This document shows, one piece after another, positions 27,212 to 37,435 of a DNA stretch of 64,000 nt. Within the stretch, counting starts at the first letter, position 1. Each line of letters opens with the position of its first letter. Position numbers and translations under genes: made by a program. The notes below the pieces were generated by a model that saw only the letters and a list, made by a program, of their open reading frames with translations, was not told where the DNA came from and searched no databases. The DNA comes from Magnetovibrio sp. (GTDB lineage: Bacteria; Pseudomonadota; Alphaproteobacteria; Rhodospirillales; Casp-alpha2): the NCBI GenBank assembly GCA_002690705.1, contig NZFO01000011.1:123062-187061 (forward strand). Direction: 5' to 3'.

Positions 27212-28627
27212 ATGAGGCGTTATAGAAACAGTAAGATAATTGCGACATTAGGGCCGGCCACATCGGGGAAAGACGAGATTTCTGCGCTTTTCAAAAATGG
27301 GGTTGATGTTTTTCGTTTGAACTTCTCGCATGGAAGACACAAGGATCACCAATCGAGTATTGATATTATTAGAGGTCTTGAACGGGAGCATGGCCGACCC
27401 ATCGGTGTGATGCTTGATCTTCAGGGACCAAAAATTAGGGTTGGGAAATTTAAGGGCTATCAAGCTTCGCTCGAGCAAGGCGACACTTTTAGATTTGATT
27501 TGCTTCAGCTGCCAGGTGACAGCGAGCGTGTTGAATTACCACACCCCGAAATCTTCGCAGCTTTGAAGCCGGGGATGAATCTTCTGGTTAATGATGGACG
27601 AATTCGTTTGGAAGTGAAGAAGTGCGGGTTGGATTTTGCCGAAACTGAAGTTGTCACCGCTGGTGTGATTTCAGACCATAAAGGCGTTAATGTACCGGAC
27701 GCCGTATTAGATCTCTCTCCATTGACAGAGAAAGATCAAGAGGATTTACAATTTGGGTTACAGTTGGGAATTGACTGGGTGGCTCTGTCTTTCGTTCAGC
27801 GCCCGGAGGATATTATTGAGGCACAAAAACTTATAGATGGACGGGCAGCGGTTATGGCTAAACTTGAAAAGCCCATGGTGCTCGAGCGTTTAGAGGACAT
27901 TATTGATCTTTCTGATGCAATAATGGTAGCGCGCGGTGATCTTGGTGTCGAAATGCCACCTGAAGACGTGCCCAGTATACAAAAACGTATGGTCAATGCA
28001 TGCCGTGAAGCCGGGAAGCCTGTCGTTATCGCCACGCAGATGCTCGAGTCTATGATTGAATCGCCTAGTCCAACCCGGGCCGAGGCCTCGGACGTTGCTA
28101 CGGCTGTTTATGAGGGTGCGGACGCGGTAATGCTCTCGGCTGAGACTGCGGTCGGGGCCTATCCCACGGCGGCTGTCGCAATGATGAATCGAATCATCCA
28201 ACGAGTCGAGCAAGACCCACTCTATCGCCAACAACTTGAGGCCAACCGACGTCCACCTGAAGCGACCGCGGCAGATGCAATTACCGCTGCTGTTCGACAA
28301 GTTGCCGAGACTATTTCCGCAGCTGCCATTGTCACTTTTACCTCGACGGGATCCACTACTTTTCGTGCTTCTCGTGAGCGACCTATGGTGCCGATCATAG
28401 GGCTCACCCCGAGGTTGGATACAGCGCGACGTCTAGCTCTGGCATGGGGTGTGCACTCGGTCCATACGACCGATGTTCAGAATTTTGGTGATATGGTATC
28501 GCTCTCTATTAATGCGGCCCGTGCCGAAGAATTTGCTGAACTTGGTGACGCAATGGCAATTACAGCAGGTGTGCCATTTGGAACACCGGGCGCCACCAAT
28601 GTCCTGCGTATTGCTTGGGTGGAATAG
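27212..28627 (+). CDS. pyk: pyruvate kinase
   Basis: Catalyses phosphoenolpyruvate plus ADP to pyruvate plus ATP. The 471-residue length is normal. The barrel carries NSKIIATLGPA at the N terminus, VFRLNFSHG, MLDLQGPKIRVGKF, the catalytic-lysine region VMAKLEKP and the active-site block DAIMVARGDLGVEMPPEDV, then ATQMLESMIESPSPTRAEASDVATAV and MLSAETAVG. The C-terminal regulatory-type domain is complete. GAGGG lies about 7 bases before ATG 27212. Confidence 0.98.
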   Translation: MRRYRNSKIIATLGPATSGKDEISALFKNGVDVFRLNFSHGRHKDHQSSIDIIRGLEREHGRPIGVMLDLQGPKIRVGKFKGYQASLEQGDTFRFDLLQLPGDSERVELPHPEIFAALKPGMNLLVNDGRIRLEVKKCGLDFAETEVVTAGVISDHKGVNVPDAVLDLSPLTEKDQEDLQFGLQLGIDWVALSFVQRPEDIIEAQKLIDGRAAVMAKLEKPMVLERLEDIIDLSDAIMVARGDLGVEMPPEDVPSIQKRMVNACREAGKPVVIATQMLESMIESPSPTRAEASDVATAVYEGADAVMLSAETAVGAYPTAAVAMMNRIIQRVEQDPLYRQQLEANRRPPEATAADAITAAVRQVAETISAAAIVTFTSTGSTTFRASRERPMVPIIGLTPRLDTARRLALAWGVHSVHTTDVQNFGDMVSLSINAARAEEFAELGDAMAITAGVPFGTPGATNVLRIAWVE

Positions 28628-28636
28628 ATTTTTGTA

Positions 28637-28652
28637 AGCCCGGGTCCGGGCT
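28637..28652 (+). terminator. possible terminator hairpin after pyk
   Basis: A perfect 7-base-pair stem AGCCCGG/CCGGGCT with a very short loop begins 10 bases after the pyk stop. The bases that follow (ATCGCTTTATC) are only weakly T-rich, so termination efficiency is doubtful. Confidence 0.45.
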
Positions 28653-28775
28653 ATCGCTTTATCGCATATATTTCTTTCTATCGCATATGTTGAAGTCGGC
28701 CGGACGGGCGGTTAGTCTCGACTTAATTCGTAACTTCGGCGTCTTTGATAACCCTAATCGCCCGAGAGATCTAAC

Positions 28776-29657
28776 GTGATTATTACGATTCTTAATACTG
28801 TTGCACCGGTAACAGTCTGTGCTGTGATTGGACTTGTATGGGCAAAGCAAGGCTACCAATACGAAACAGTTTTTGTTACCAGGCTTGCGACTTACATTGG
28901 TTTTCCTTGCCTGATTTTTAAAACATTAGTCTCAATTAATTCAGACTTTGACTCATTATTTCTAATGGGTGGGCTCGGGCTTCTGACAACAGGTGTGTTC
29001 GCTTTGGCTGCAATTCCTGCTCTCAAATTTAGTAAGCTTTCAATTCGAACGTTTATGCCATCTTTGACCTTTGCCAACACAGGTAATTTAGGACTTTCTA
29101 TTTGTCTATTAGCCTTTGGTAAAGAGGGGCTAGCTCTCGCAATAGGTTATTTTACTGTAAGTTCAATTTTAGTTTTTCTATTTGGGCCAGCGGTCGCGGT
29201 TGGCAGGTTTTCTCCCTCTGCTGTGCTGAAGTCTCCCTTAATCTGGGCTGTCATGCTTGCGGCCTTGGTCATCGCGTTGGACTGTTCTATCCCACTATGG
29301 GCGCTTAATAGCCTGGATCTGCTGGGTAGCTTCGCCATTCCTCTAATGTTGATAACTCTGGGTGTTTCCTTGGCGAGCTTAAAGGTTGATAATTTTAGGC
29401 GCGGCATGTGGATATCTATATTGCGGCTGGGACTTGGCTTCTTGATTGGTTGGGGAACGGCGGAGATATTTAATCTGGAGGGTATCGCCAGGGGTGTGTT
29501 AATTATTGAGTGCGCCATGCCGGCGGCTGTTTTTAATTATGTTTACGCGGAGATGTATGCGACAAGTCCGAACGAAGTAGCTGCGGTTGTGATGATTTCC
29601 ACACTCTTATCTTTTATCACTATGCCCGGACTATTGTGGTTTGTAGTTGGAAGTTGA
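28776..29657 (+). CDS. AEC-family (auxin efflux carrier-like) transporter
   Basis: A 293-residue inner-membrane protein with about ten hydrophobic helices in two halves. The first half has VCAVIGLVWAKQGY and PCLIFKTLVS, and the middle has SLTFANTGNLGLSICLLAFGKEGLALAIGYFTVSSI, typical of the AEC family; the second half has SFAIPLMLITLGVSLASL and a family-like CAMPAAVFNYVYAEMY near the end. Bacterial members export or import carboxylates such as malate; the substrate here is unknown. It starts with GTG at 28776. Confidence 0.88.
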   Translation: MIITILNTVAPVTVCAVIGLVWAKQGYQYETVFVTRLATYIGFPCLIFKTLVSINSDFDSLFLMGGLGLLTTGVFALAAIPALKFSKLSIRTFMPSLTFANTGNLGLSICLLAFGKEGLALAIGYFTVSSILVFLFGPAVAVGRFSPSAVLKSPLIWAVMLAALVIALDCSIPLWALNSLDLLGSFAIPLMLITLGVSLASLKVDNFRRGMWISILRLGLGFLIGWGTAEIFNLEGIARGVLIIECAMPAAVFNYVYAEMYATSPNEVAAVVMISTLLSFITMPGLLWFVVGS

Positions 29658-30025
29658 GGTGAGATTTTAAAAAATATACTGGATATGACTTTATTAATGA
29701 AACAAGGTACCAGCTCGGATAAATATTAAGAGTTTCCTTAATAAAGGAATTATAAATTATTTAAAAAATTACTTAAATGGTGATCTAAAACGCTGTGAAT
29801 TGTTGCCCTATCCCGTGATATCCAAACTAAAGGTCTAGGTTCTATGAGATTAATATTGAAAAGCTTTGAGATAGGATTTCTTCGGGAATGGTTCAGTGTC
29901 TTTCAGTCTTAACTCGTCTCAATCAAACCTGATTACAAGTTCGCTAAACCAAGAATATTTTAAAACATAACCATGAAAAAATACAATCTGCGTTGGCACG
30001 TAAAGTGGGAAACATTGAATAAATA
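29658..30025. other. 370-base AT-rich gap, no gene seen
   Basis: Spacer between the AEC transporter and the SGNH-fold gene. It is AT-rich with frequent stops on both strands; no RNA, repeat or terminator stands out. Confidence 0.6.
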
Positions 30026-31171
30026 ATGTTATCAAATGAACAAAGTCGCGGGTCGTATCTAGGGTGGACTAAGGGGGCTCTTTGTGTACTTTTGGTAAGT
30101 GCAATTTCTCTTGAGGTTTTTAGCGCAATCGTTATCGAATTGCACCTTATTCCTGCCGACTCGCCTAACTACAAAACGCCAGGCGAGAGACCTTTCTGGG
30201 TTGATCGCAATCCGCATTTCGGTATGTGGCACGAAGCGGAAACAGAGTACATACATACCAAGTCTTGCTTCAGCGTCACTTATAGGACGAATACTTTTGG
30301 TGCTCGAGACCGCCAGAGAGACAAGATGGGTAATTTGCCGCGCGTTCTTATGCTCGGAGACTCTTTTACTGAAGGGTATGGGTTAAAGCGGGAGGATAGG
30401 ACATCTGATATTTTGGAGAGCCAAACTAAAGTGGAGCATCTGAATTTTGGAACGTCAGGTCATTTTGGCCCCACCCAATACTGGTTGTTGTACAAGCATT
30501 TAGGATTGAAATTCAATCATAATTTAGTGATCATAAATTTGCTCCCGGATAATGATTTTGTTGATGATGACCCCAATCATGCAGCTATTTATCAGGGGCA
30601 ATATAGGCCTTACCTAGAGCGTACTGGGGCAAGATACCTGTTGACTTATATCAACCGTGATCAAAAAGGTGCTTCAAAAAAAGAGATCCGGCGCGAGAAG
30701 CGACGATACTTTGGCCGCATGCTTCGCAACTTTACCTACAGTATCAATGCAATCAACTATATCATGTCTTTTATGCGTCAGATTCGACCTTTAAACAGGG
30801 AACAGCATCTAATCTCACCAGCCTTTTCTGGCTATTTTGACTTCAGTCGTGATCAAGCCGAGCGCTTAATCGAGGTTATGTCGCGTGTGATGGTGGAGGC
30901 TGAGGCACGCCAAGTTATCGTAACTGTGACGCCTAGGCCTGCAGATCTTATCTATATGAATCCTTCACCTTTGATTGAGCTTTTGATGGTAGTTGCTGAG
31001 GACTATCCAAACTTGCACATCATTGATTTCCGCAAAGCGTTCCAGGTCCAGCCTAATTGGCACAGCTTTTACCGTGATTGCGATGGTCATTGGTCACCAG
31101 CAGGGGCTAAGGCAGCGGCTAATATCTTGTTGCAGGATGAGGTATACCGCCGCACGCTTGGAATTAATTAA
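30026..31171 (+). CDS. SGNH/GDSL-fold hydrolase-like membrane-anchored protein
   Basis: A 381-residue protein with one N-terminal membrane segment (about residues 15-37) and a large outer domain. Block I is MLGDSFTEGYG with the nucleophile serine at residue 113; GTSGHFGPTQYW follows, and the C-terminal block DGHWSPAGAKAAA supplies the Asp-X-His pair at residues 353 and 355. These are the catalytic elements of SGNH esterases and of AlgX/AlgJ-like acetyltransferases. Action on a polysaccharide or lipid ester outside the inner membrane is plausible; the substrate is unknown. The start at ATG 30026 has no clear ribosome site. Confidence 0.85.
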   Translation: MLSNEQSRGSYLGWTKGALCVLLVSAISLEVFSAIVIELHLIPADSPNYKTPGERPFWVDRNPHFGMWHEAETEYIHTKSCFSVTYRTNTFGARDRQRDKMGNLPRVLMLGDSFTEGYGLKREDRTSDILESQTKVEHLNFGTSGHFGPTQYWLLYKHLGLKFNHNLVIINLLPDNDFVDDDPNHAAIYQGQYRPYLERTGARYLLTYINRDQKGASKKEIRREKRRYFGRMLRNFTYSINAINYIMSFMRQIRPLNREQHLISPAFSGYFDFSRDQAERLIEVMSRVMVEAEARQVIVTVTPRPADLIYMNPSPLIELLMVVAEDYPNLHIIDFRKAFQVQPNWHSFYRDCDGHWSPAGAKAAANILLQDEVYRRTLGIN

Positions 31172-31710
31172 AGTTGCTTCCGGATAGGAATATTGGCAGG
31201 CTTGGACAGCAGTGCGTGACAGAAATATGCAGATTTTAGGGAGTTTTGAATCACTTTTTGCGAGATCGTGCGCGTCGCTTTTGAAACTTATTCATCCGAC
31301 CTAAGACGGACGGTCCCGCTGACGGTTATCAAGCTCTTTAAAGTGAGAGAATAAACATTGGTGAAGATACCGTTCTTATCAAAAAATTGGTGGGATATCC
31401 TTTGTGCTTAGAGCCGTTGAAGACCACCTTAACATCTGCAGTCTGTAAAATTAGTAGGCGAGTACAGAGAAAGTATCGAATTTTATTATTTTTAATAGAA
31501 GTGGTTTATATTGATACCGACGCGCACAGCAGGGAGGTAAACTGGATTATTTACTATCAAACATTTACACCACTCAACTTAAAAACTGTGTTATTTGAAT
31601 TGTATTTGCCGTTGCTTGTCTGGGACCTCATCCACCCCTTTAGCCACCAAAATGGATAATTCCCGTATCTTCTCAACTTGCCTTATTTTCCAAAGAGTGC
31701 TTAGCACAAA
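31172..31710. other. 540-base gap, no convincing gene
   Basis: Spacer between the SGNH gene and the end of the indolepyruvate oxidoreductase gene. A 90-codon plus-strand frame (31387-31659, GTG start not ATG-supported) is present but lacks a ribosome site and reads like random AT-rich sequence. No RNA gene or terminator is recognised. Confidence 0.55.
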
Positions 31711-34700
31711 TTATTCTGCTGCTTGAATATGGGACTCTTTGGGTTGGTCCATGTCATTTCCATTTAAAAAACCTCTCATAAGCCGCTGTTGGTCTTTAAG
31801 AATTTGCTGGCGGGCTTGATCTTTGATGTGCCCAAAGCCCCGGAGCTTTTGAGGAAGTGTCGCAATTTTGATGGCAGCATGATAAGTGTCACTTGTGACC
31901 CCATCGATAAGGATCTGCATTACGGTCTCGAAATTGTGTATATCTTTGCGTTCTTGTTTACGCTCTTCTGTCATCGCAAACGGGTCAAAAAATGTACCCC
32001 GCAAAACTTTAAATTTGGCCAATAGCCTGAAGGCTTTAAACATCCAAAAACCGTACATCTTTTTAATGGGAAAGCCGGTACTTGGGTTGACCTTGGCTAG
32101 GAATGGCGGAGCCAAGTGAAGCTTTAAGGTGTTATAAGCCTCAAAAGTGTCTTCGATTGCGCGCTGAAACCGACCGTCGGTATACAGTCGGGCCACCTCG
32201 TATTCATCCTTGATAGCCAAGAGCTTGAAGTAAGATTGAGCAACGGCTTCCGCCAATGCACCATCAGATTCAGGAATTTGTGAGCGCTCGGTCTCGATGA
32301 CTTTCTCTACCATTTCGCGATACCGATCTGCATAGGTTGCGTTTTGATAATCTGTTAAATCTTTAATCCGCCTCTCAATGAATTCATCCCGTGATGGTTT
32401 TGGGCGCATAACAGTTTGAACGTTTTTACTCACAAGGGCTTCGATTGAGGTTGGATCAACCGCGTAAAATCGCCCCCATTGGAAGGCCTGCTTATTGATT
32501 TCGACTGCTACCCCATTCAGCTCGATCGCTTTTATAAGTGCCGATTCTGTGAGTGGTAACAGCTCTTTCTGAAAGGCATAGCCAATCAAAAATAGGTTAG
32601 CTGCAATGCTATCACCTACTAGCTTGCGGGCAAGTTCGGTTGCCTCTAGAAAATTCGCGTTGCATTCTTCTCCGTTTTTACCGACCGCTGCGGCGATAGA
32701 TTGTTTAATATCGTGCTCTGGAAAAGCAAGGTCTGGATTTCGTGTAAAGTCAGCGGTCATAGTTCGGTGGCTGTTGATAATAGCCCTTGTGCGCCCACGG
32801 TCTAGTTTGGACAGCGCCTCCCAACCGCCCGCTGTCACCATGTCACACCCAATGAGTAAGTCTGCTCCTCCTGCAGAAATTCTGACTGAATGTAATTTTT
32901 CAACTTGATCACAAATCCGAATGTGGGCGTAGACAGCCCCATTCTTTTGCGCTAGGCCAGCCATGTCTAAAACCGTCACGCCTTTCTGACTTATATGTGC
33001 CGCCATGGCGATAATAGCAGATATGGTCACCACGCCCGTGCCACCGATACCCCCAACAATAATGGCATAGGGCTTGGTAGACTCTATGCACTTTGGTGTC
33101 GGCAGTGGGACGGTGGGAAAAATATCTGTTGAGTTCACTCTCTGGGCCTTTATTGGCTTTTTAAGCTCAGCGCCCTCGATCGTTACAAAACTTGGGCAGA
33201 AACCGTCAACGCAAGTAAAGTCTTTATTGCACGCTGATTGATCGATCGCGCGCTTGCGACCAAGTTCTGTCTCCTTTGGAGTGACCGAGACGCAATTTGA
33301 GGTTTCTCCGCAATCACCGCAGCCTTCGCATACAAATTCGTTTATAAAGACGCGTTTGGCCGGGTCGGGGAGGGTGCCCCGCTTCCGCCGGCGCCGCTTT
33401 TCAGCCGCACAGGTTTGATCGTAGACAATGGCGGTAACGCCCTTTAGATCGCGGAATTCTCTTTGTAAAACATCCATTTCGTGGCGGTCGTGAAAGGTGA
33501 TGTTTGGTGGCCACAAGATACCTGGTGGGTATCTGCCATGCTCATCTGTGACGATGGCAATACGTTGGATACCCTCGGCGTGGATTTGACGCGCGATAGC
33601 AGGAACGTCCAATGGTCCATCCATTGGTTGTCCGCCAGTCATTGCTACAGCATCATTATATAGAATTTTATAGGTAATGTTGACGCCGGCCGCAACTGCG
33701 GCACGGATCGCCATAATGCCGCTGTGGAAGTACGTACCGTCACCAAGATTAGTGAATATGTGCTCGGTCTTGGTAAAAGGCGCTTGGCCAATCCAGTTGG
33801 CGCCCTCGCCACCCATGTGGGTGAAGGTTGAAGTATTTCGGTCCATCCAAAGCACCATATAATGGCATCCAATACCGGCCGCTGCGCGGGAACCTTCTGG
33901 TACTTTGGTTGATGTATTATGAGGACACCCGGAACAAAAATACGGTAGCCGTTCAAAATCTATTTTGCGAGCTTTTAACTCTGCCTCTTTGCCGTCTAAA
34001 AATTGCAGGTGTCTGGAGATGGCCTCTGATCGGTATAATGGTTCAAGTCTCTTGGCGATTACCTTCGCAATACGCGCAGGTGATAGTTCTCCTGCGGAGG
34101 GTAACATCGGTTCATTAGCCTCATTGAATTTACCAACGACTCGTGGGCGGTTCTTGGGGGAGCAGTTATAAAGTAGCTCCTTGAATTGGCTCTCTATTAC
34201 GGGACGCTTTTCCTCGATGACGAGCACTTCGTCAAGCCCCTCAGTAAAAGTACGGATAAAGTATGGTTCGAGGGGCCATGGCATTCCGACTTTGATAACG
34301 CGTAGCCCTATCTTAGCAGCCTCGTGTGGGCCAATGCCTAAATCATTAAGTGCTTGAATGGTGTCTAGGTAGGCTTTCCCGGCCGCTAAGATACCGAAGC
34401 GTGCTTTTGCTGAGTCAAATGTGATGCGGTTTAGTGAGTTAGCGCGAGCAAATGCCTGCGCTGCATAAAGTTTATATTCGTGTAATCGAAATTCCTGATC
34501 AATCGGGGGATCGGGCCATCGGATAGAAAGCCCGCCATCTGGTATCTGGAAGTCAGGTGGGGTAACGATTTTTGTAGATGTCGGGTCAATAGTGATCGAG
34601 GCCGAACTATCCACATTATCTGAGATGCATTTGAGGCCGATCCAACACCCTGAATACCGCGACATTGCGATTCCTATCAGACCGTATTCAATTACCTCAC

Positions 34701-35229
34701 TTACGTCGACAGGATTTAAAAAAGGCATTTGTGCATCAATCATGGCGTACTCGGATTGGCTTGGGACAGTCGATGATTTGCATGCAGGGTCGTCTCCAAA
34801 TAATGCTAATACCCCACCGAGGGGTGCTGTGCCTGCTAAGTTAGCGTGACGGAATACGTCGCCAGACCTATCGACACCGGGCCCTTTACCGTACCAAATG
34901 CCAAAAACACCATCTTGCTTAGCTCCCTGTTCCAAATTTACCTGCTGTGAGCCCCACAACGCAGTAGCAGCCAAGTCCTCGTTGACGGCTGGATGAAACT
35001 GTATGTTGAATTCTCTGAGTATTTTGCGGGCATTGTTAAACTCGCGATCCATGCCGCCTAAAGGTGATCCTCGATAACCTGTCACGTAACCCGCAGTATT
35101 AAGTCCAGCACAGAGATCCCGTCGGCGTTGTTCTAGCGCCAAGCGCACAAAAGATTGAGTGCCTGTTAAAAATACTCGACCACGTTCGAGACGGTATTTA
35201 TCCACCATGCTGACATCAATTAAATTCAT
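31711..35229 (-). CDS. indolepyruvate ferredoxin oxidoreductase family protein (fused)
   Basis: A giant protein (1172 residues from the chosen start) joining all subunit domains of a thiamine-pyrophosphate 2-oxoacid:ferredoxin oxidoreductase. Order: a pyrimidine-binding-like domain at the N terminus (ALEQRRRDLCAGL, TGYRGSPLGGMD), a central TPP domain with GGEGANWIGQAPF and NLGDGTYFHSG near residue 495, a cysteine cluster CEGCGDCGETSNC from about 634 with further cysteines to about 680, and an IorB-like gamma domain (GGIGGTGVVT near 727), then a C-terminal DUF6537-like region. It would oxidise aryl- or branched 2-oxo acids to acyl-CoA during amino-acid breakdown. I prefer ATG 35229 (MNLIDV); the frame is open to 35265. 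Confidence 0.93.
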   Translation of the reverse strand: MNLIDVSMVDKYRLERGRVFLTGTQSFVRLALEQRRRDLCAGLNTAGYVTGYRGSPLGGMDREFNNARKILREFNIQFHPAVNEDLAATALWGSQQVNLEQGAKQDGVFGIWYGKGPGVDRSGDVFRHANLAGTAPLGGVLALFGDDPACKSSTVPSQSEYAMIDAQMPFLNPVDVSEVIEYGLIGIAMSRYSGCWIGLKCISDNVDSSASITIDPTSTKIVTPPDFQIPDGGLSIRWPDPPIDQEFRLHEYKLYAAQAFARANSLNRITFDSAKARFGILAAGKAYLDTIQALNDLGIGPHEAAKIGLRVIKVGMPWPLEPYFIRTFTEGLDEVLVIEEKRPVIESQFKELLYNCSPKNRPRVVGKFNEANEPMLPSAGELSPARIAKVIAKRLEPLYRSEAISRHLQFLDGKEAELKARKIDFERLPYFCSGCPHNTSTKVPEGSRAAAGIGCHYMVLWMDRNTSTFTHMGGEGANWIGQAPFTKTEHIFTNLGDGTYFHSGIMAIRAAVAAGVNITYKILYNDAVAMTGGQPMDGPLDVPAIARQIHAEGIQRIAIVTDEHGRYPPGILWPPNITFHDRHEMDVLQREFRDLKGVTAIVYDQTCAAEKRRRRKRGTLPDPAKRVFINEFVCEGCGDCGETSNCVSVTPKETELGRKRAIDQSACNKDFTCVDGFCPSFVTIEGAELKKPIKAQRVNSTDIFPTVPLPTPKCIESTKPYAIIVGGIGGTGVVTISAIIAMAAHISQKGVTVLDMAGLAQKNGAVYAHIRICDQVEKLHSVRISAGGADLLIGCDMVTAGGWEALSKLDRGRTRAIINSHRTMTADFTRNPDLAFPEHDIKQSIAAAVGKNGEECNANFLEATELARKLVGDSIAANLFLIGYAFQKELLPLTESALIKAIELNGVAVEINKQAFQWGRFYAVDPTSIEALVSKNVQTVMRPKPSRDEFIERRIKDLTDYQNATYADRYREMVEKVIETERSQIPESDGALAEAVAQSYFKLLAIKDEYEVARLYTDGRFQRAIEDTFEAYNTLKLHLAPPFLAKVNPSTGFPIKKMYGFWMFKAFRLLAKFKVLRGTFFDPFAMTEERKQERKDIHNFETVMQILIDGVTSDTYHAAIKIATLPQKLRGFGHIKDQARQQILKDQQRLMRGFLNGNDMDQPKESHIQAAE

Positions 35230-35464
35230 AGGTACAATCTTAACCAGCCGGGGCCACCCGCACAATCGGCTTGTAATTTAAAGAGTCAATTGTGTAGAAA
35301 AATATTGTGACCACTCGGCCTGCACGGTGTTTCATGCGCGGAAAAGGCTGATGCATTACAAAAAAACTACTATTTTCCTAATTTTTTTGTTAAATAATAA
35401 GGAATTATGCTTCGCTTGCGCGGGTGCGGATGATATTTAAAACTAAAGCGAGTATGATAATGAC

Positions 35465-36448
35465 ATGGCTATTTTAGTAACTGGGGTCGCTGGGTTTATC
35501 GGCGCAAGCTTATCGCATGTTCTGCTCGATCAAGGCAGAGAAGTAGTCGGGATAGACAATGTAAATGACTATTATGACCCGATTTTGAAAGAAACTCGTT
35601 TGGATAGGCTTCGGCTGCGTGACGGGTTTACGTTTCACAAAATGGATATCGCGGATCGAACTCCAGTAGAAGAGGTGTTTACCCACCGCACAGACATATC
35701 AGGTATTGTCCATTTGGCGGGGCAGGCGGGGGTGCGTTATTCGTTAGTTAATCCCTACGCGTATACACATTCGAATATCGAGGGTCATTTAGTCTTAATG
35801 GAGGCAGCGAGGCGATTGAGAGATCTGAAGCATTTTGTCTATGCTTCGTCATCATCAGTTTATGGGGCAAATACGGACTTCCCTTTTTCGGTGGGGGACC
35901 GCACCGATTGTCCGGTTTCACTTTACGCGGCGACAAAAAAATCTATGGAACTGATGAGCGAGGCTTACGCTCGCATGTGGATGCTGCCAATGACAGGTCT
36001 CCGATTCTTCACGGTTTATGGGCCTTGGGGGAGGCCTGATATGGCGGCGTTTATTTTCATACAAAAAATGCTGGCTGGTCAAGCTATTCCAGTTTTCAAT
36101 AACGGTGATATGAAGCGTGATTTCACATATATTGATGACATTGTTTCCGGTGTAGTGGGTTGCTTAGACCGGCCGCCAATCACAATTGACGGCGGTAATG
36201 AGGTTCCACACGCAGTTTATAATATCGGTAATAACAAGTCTGAAAATCTAATGGACTTTATAGCAATACTGGAGCGAGAGCTCGGGATAAAGGCGGACAT
36301 TGACTTTAAGCCGATGCAACCGGGTGACGTCAGGGAAACCTTCGCTGATATTGAATCTACACGGCGAGATTTTGGCTTTGAACCAACCGTTACTATTGCT
36401 GAGGGCCTCCCAAAAGTGGTCTCTTGGTATCGTGATTACTACGGCTAA
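35465..36448 (+). CDS. NAD-dependent nucleotide-sugar epimerase (UDP-glucuronate 4-epimerase-like)
   Basis: A 327-residue extended short-chain dehydrogenase. The Rossmann motif is TGVAGFIGASL at the N terminus, followed by GIDNVNDYYDPILKETRLDRL, which is characteristic of UDP-glucuronate epimerases. The catalytic YxxxK has Tyr 154 and Lys 158, preceded by SSSSVYG, and FFTVYGPWGRPDMA follows. Product sugars such as UDP-galacturonate feed capsule or lipopolysaccharide synthesis, but no other sugar gene is nearby. It begins a run of four plus-strand genes with short gaps. Confidence 0.92.
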   Translation: MAILVTGVAGFIGASLSHVLLDQGREVVGIDNVNDYYDPILKETRLDRLRLRDGFTFHKMDIADRTPVEEVFTHRTDISGIVHLAGQAGVRYSLVNPYAYTHSNIEGHLVLMEAARRLRDLKHFVYASSSSVYGANTDFPFSVGDRTDCPVSLYAATKKSMELMSEAYARMWMLPMTGLRFFTVYGPWGRPDMAAFIFIQKMLAGQAIPVFNNGDMKRDFTYIDDIVSGVVGCLDRPPITIDGGNEVPHAVYNIGNNKSENLMDFIAILERELGIKADIDFKPMQPGDVRETFADIESTRRDFGFEPTVTIAEGLPKVVSWYRDYYG

Positions 36449-36471
36449 ATTAGGTGAGGGGACGTTTGGAT

Positions 36472-37353
36472 ATGGGGTCTGCGCCGTGGCGTGGGATCTG
36501 TTTGTTGATGGTCCTTGGGGCGATTTGGGGTTCATCTTTTGCTGCGATGAAGATCGCTGTTCAGACAATGCCTCCTATGACTCTGGTTGCTGTGCGCTGT
36601 ATTATTGCGGTCATTATATTAGTTCCAATCATGTTATTGCGGGGCGAAAAGCTGCCTGTCAGTGGCAAGAGCTGGCAGATGGCGGTAGCACTCGGCTTTT
36701 TTGGCTTGGCCTTGCCATTCTTTCTCATAAGCTGGGGCGAACAGCGCGTTGACAGCAGTTTGGCCGCAATCCTAATGGCTGTAATGCCTTTAGCGACAAT
36801 GGTTCTTGCACATTTTTTTAATAAAGATGATCGTCTTTCAACAAAAAAAATAATCGGCGTGACGATTGGCTTTTGGGGCGTGGTTTTGCTTGTCGGCCCT
36901 GAGGCATTGAGGGGATTAGGCGGCGCGTTTGTATTTCAACTCGCTATTGCTGGTGGGGCGCTATGCTATGCGATGAATGCCATGTTGACTCACAATCTGC
37001 CTCGGACTGATGGTGGTATGATTGGGAGAGGTGTTATGGTGATGATAATGGGTGCAGGGCTTGCCATTCCAATGGCCATCATCGTGGACGGCTCGAATGG
37101 AATAATTGATGCAAACGCTGAGGCTTGGCAAGCTGCCGCATATCTTGGCATTCTGCCAACTGGTTTGGGAACGATCATAATGTTTCACCTTGTTGAAAGT
37201 TATGGTGCGAGCTATTTCTCTTTTGTTAATTATTTAAATCCAATTTTTGGAGTTATTTTTGGAGGAATGCTCTTGGGCGAGGTGATCACATTTCAAGTGC
37301 TAGGTGCACTGGTCTTGATCCTTTTTGGCGTTGGTATCGCCAGCCGAAAGTAA
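36472..37353 (+). CDS. EamA/DMT-family transporter
   Basis: A 293-residue inner-membrane protein with ten hydrophobic helices in two EamA repeats (about residues 5-135 and 145-290). Typical motifs are LGAIWGSSFAAMKIAV at the start and LGIGIASRK-like basic end. ATG 36472 has GAGGGGA about 8 bases upstream; GTG at 36454 is also in frame but its six extra residues add nothing. Members export amino acids or other metabolites; the substrate is unknown. It follows the epimerase after 23 bases. Confidence 0.9.
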   Translation: MGSAPWRGICLLMVLGAIWGSSFAAMKIAVQTMPPMTLVAVRCIIAVIILVPIMLLRGEKLPVSGKSWQMAVALGFFGLALPFFLISWGEQRVDSSLAAILMAVMPLATMVLAHFFNKDDRLSTKKIIGVTIGFWGVVLLVGPEALRGLGGAFVFQLAIAGGALCYAMNAMLTHNLPRTDGGMIGRGVMVMIMGAGLAIPMAIIVDGSNGIIDANAEAWQAAAYLGILPTGLGTIIMFHLVESYGASYFSFVNYLNPIFGVIFGGMLLGEVITFQVLGALVLILFGVGIASRK

Positions 37354-37435
37354 TACCTATCCATGATAACATGGATAATTTTTATGTTTTCACGTTTACC
37401 TAAAGTGCCATGTTGCAGAGATAAATAGATTAAGT

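Noticed and set aside
31387-31659. 90-codon plus-strand frame before the indolepyruvate oxidoreductase gene
   Set aside because: No ribosome site, random-looking AT-rich composition and no recognisable motif.
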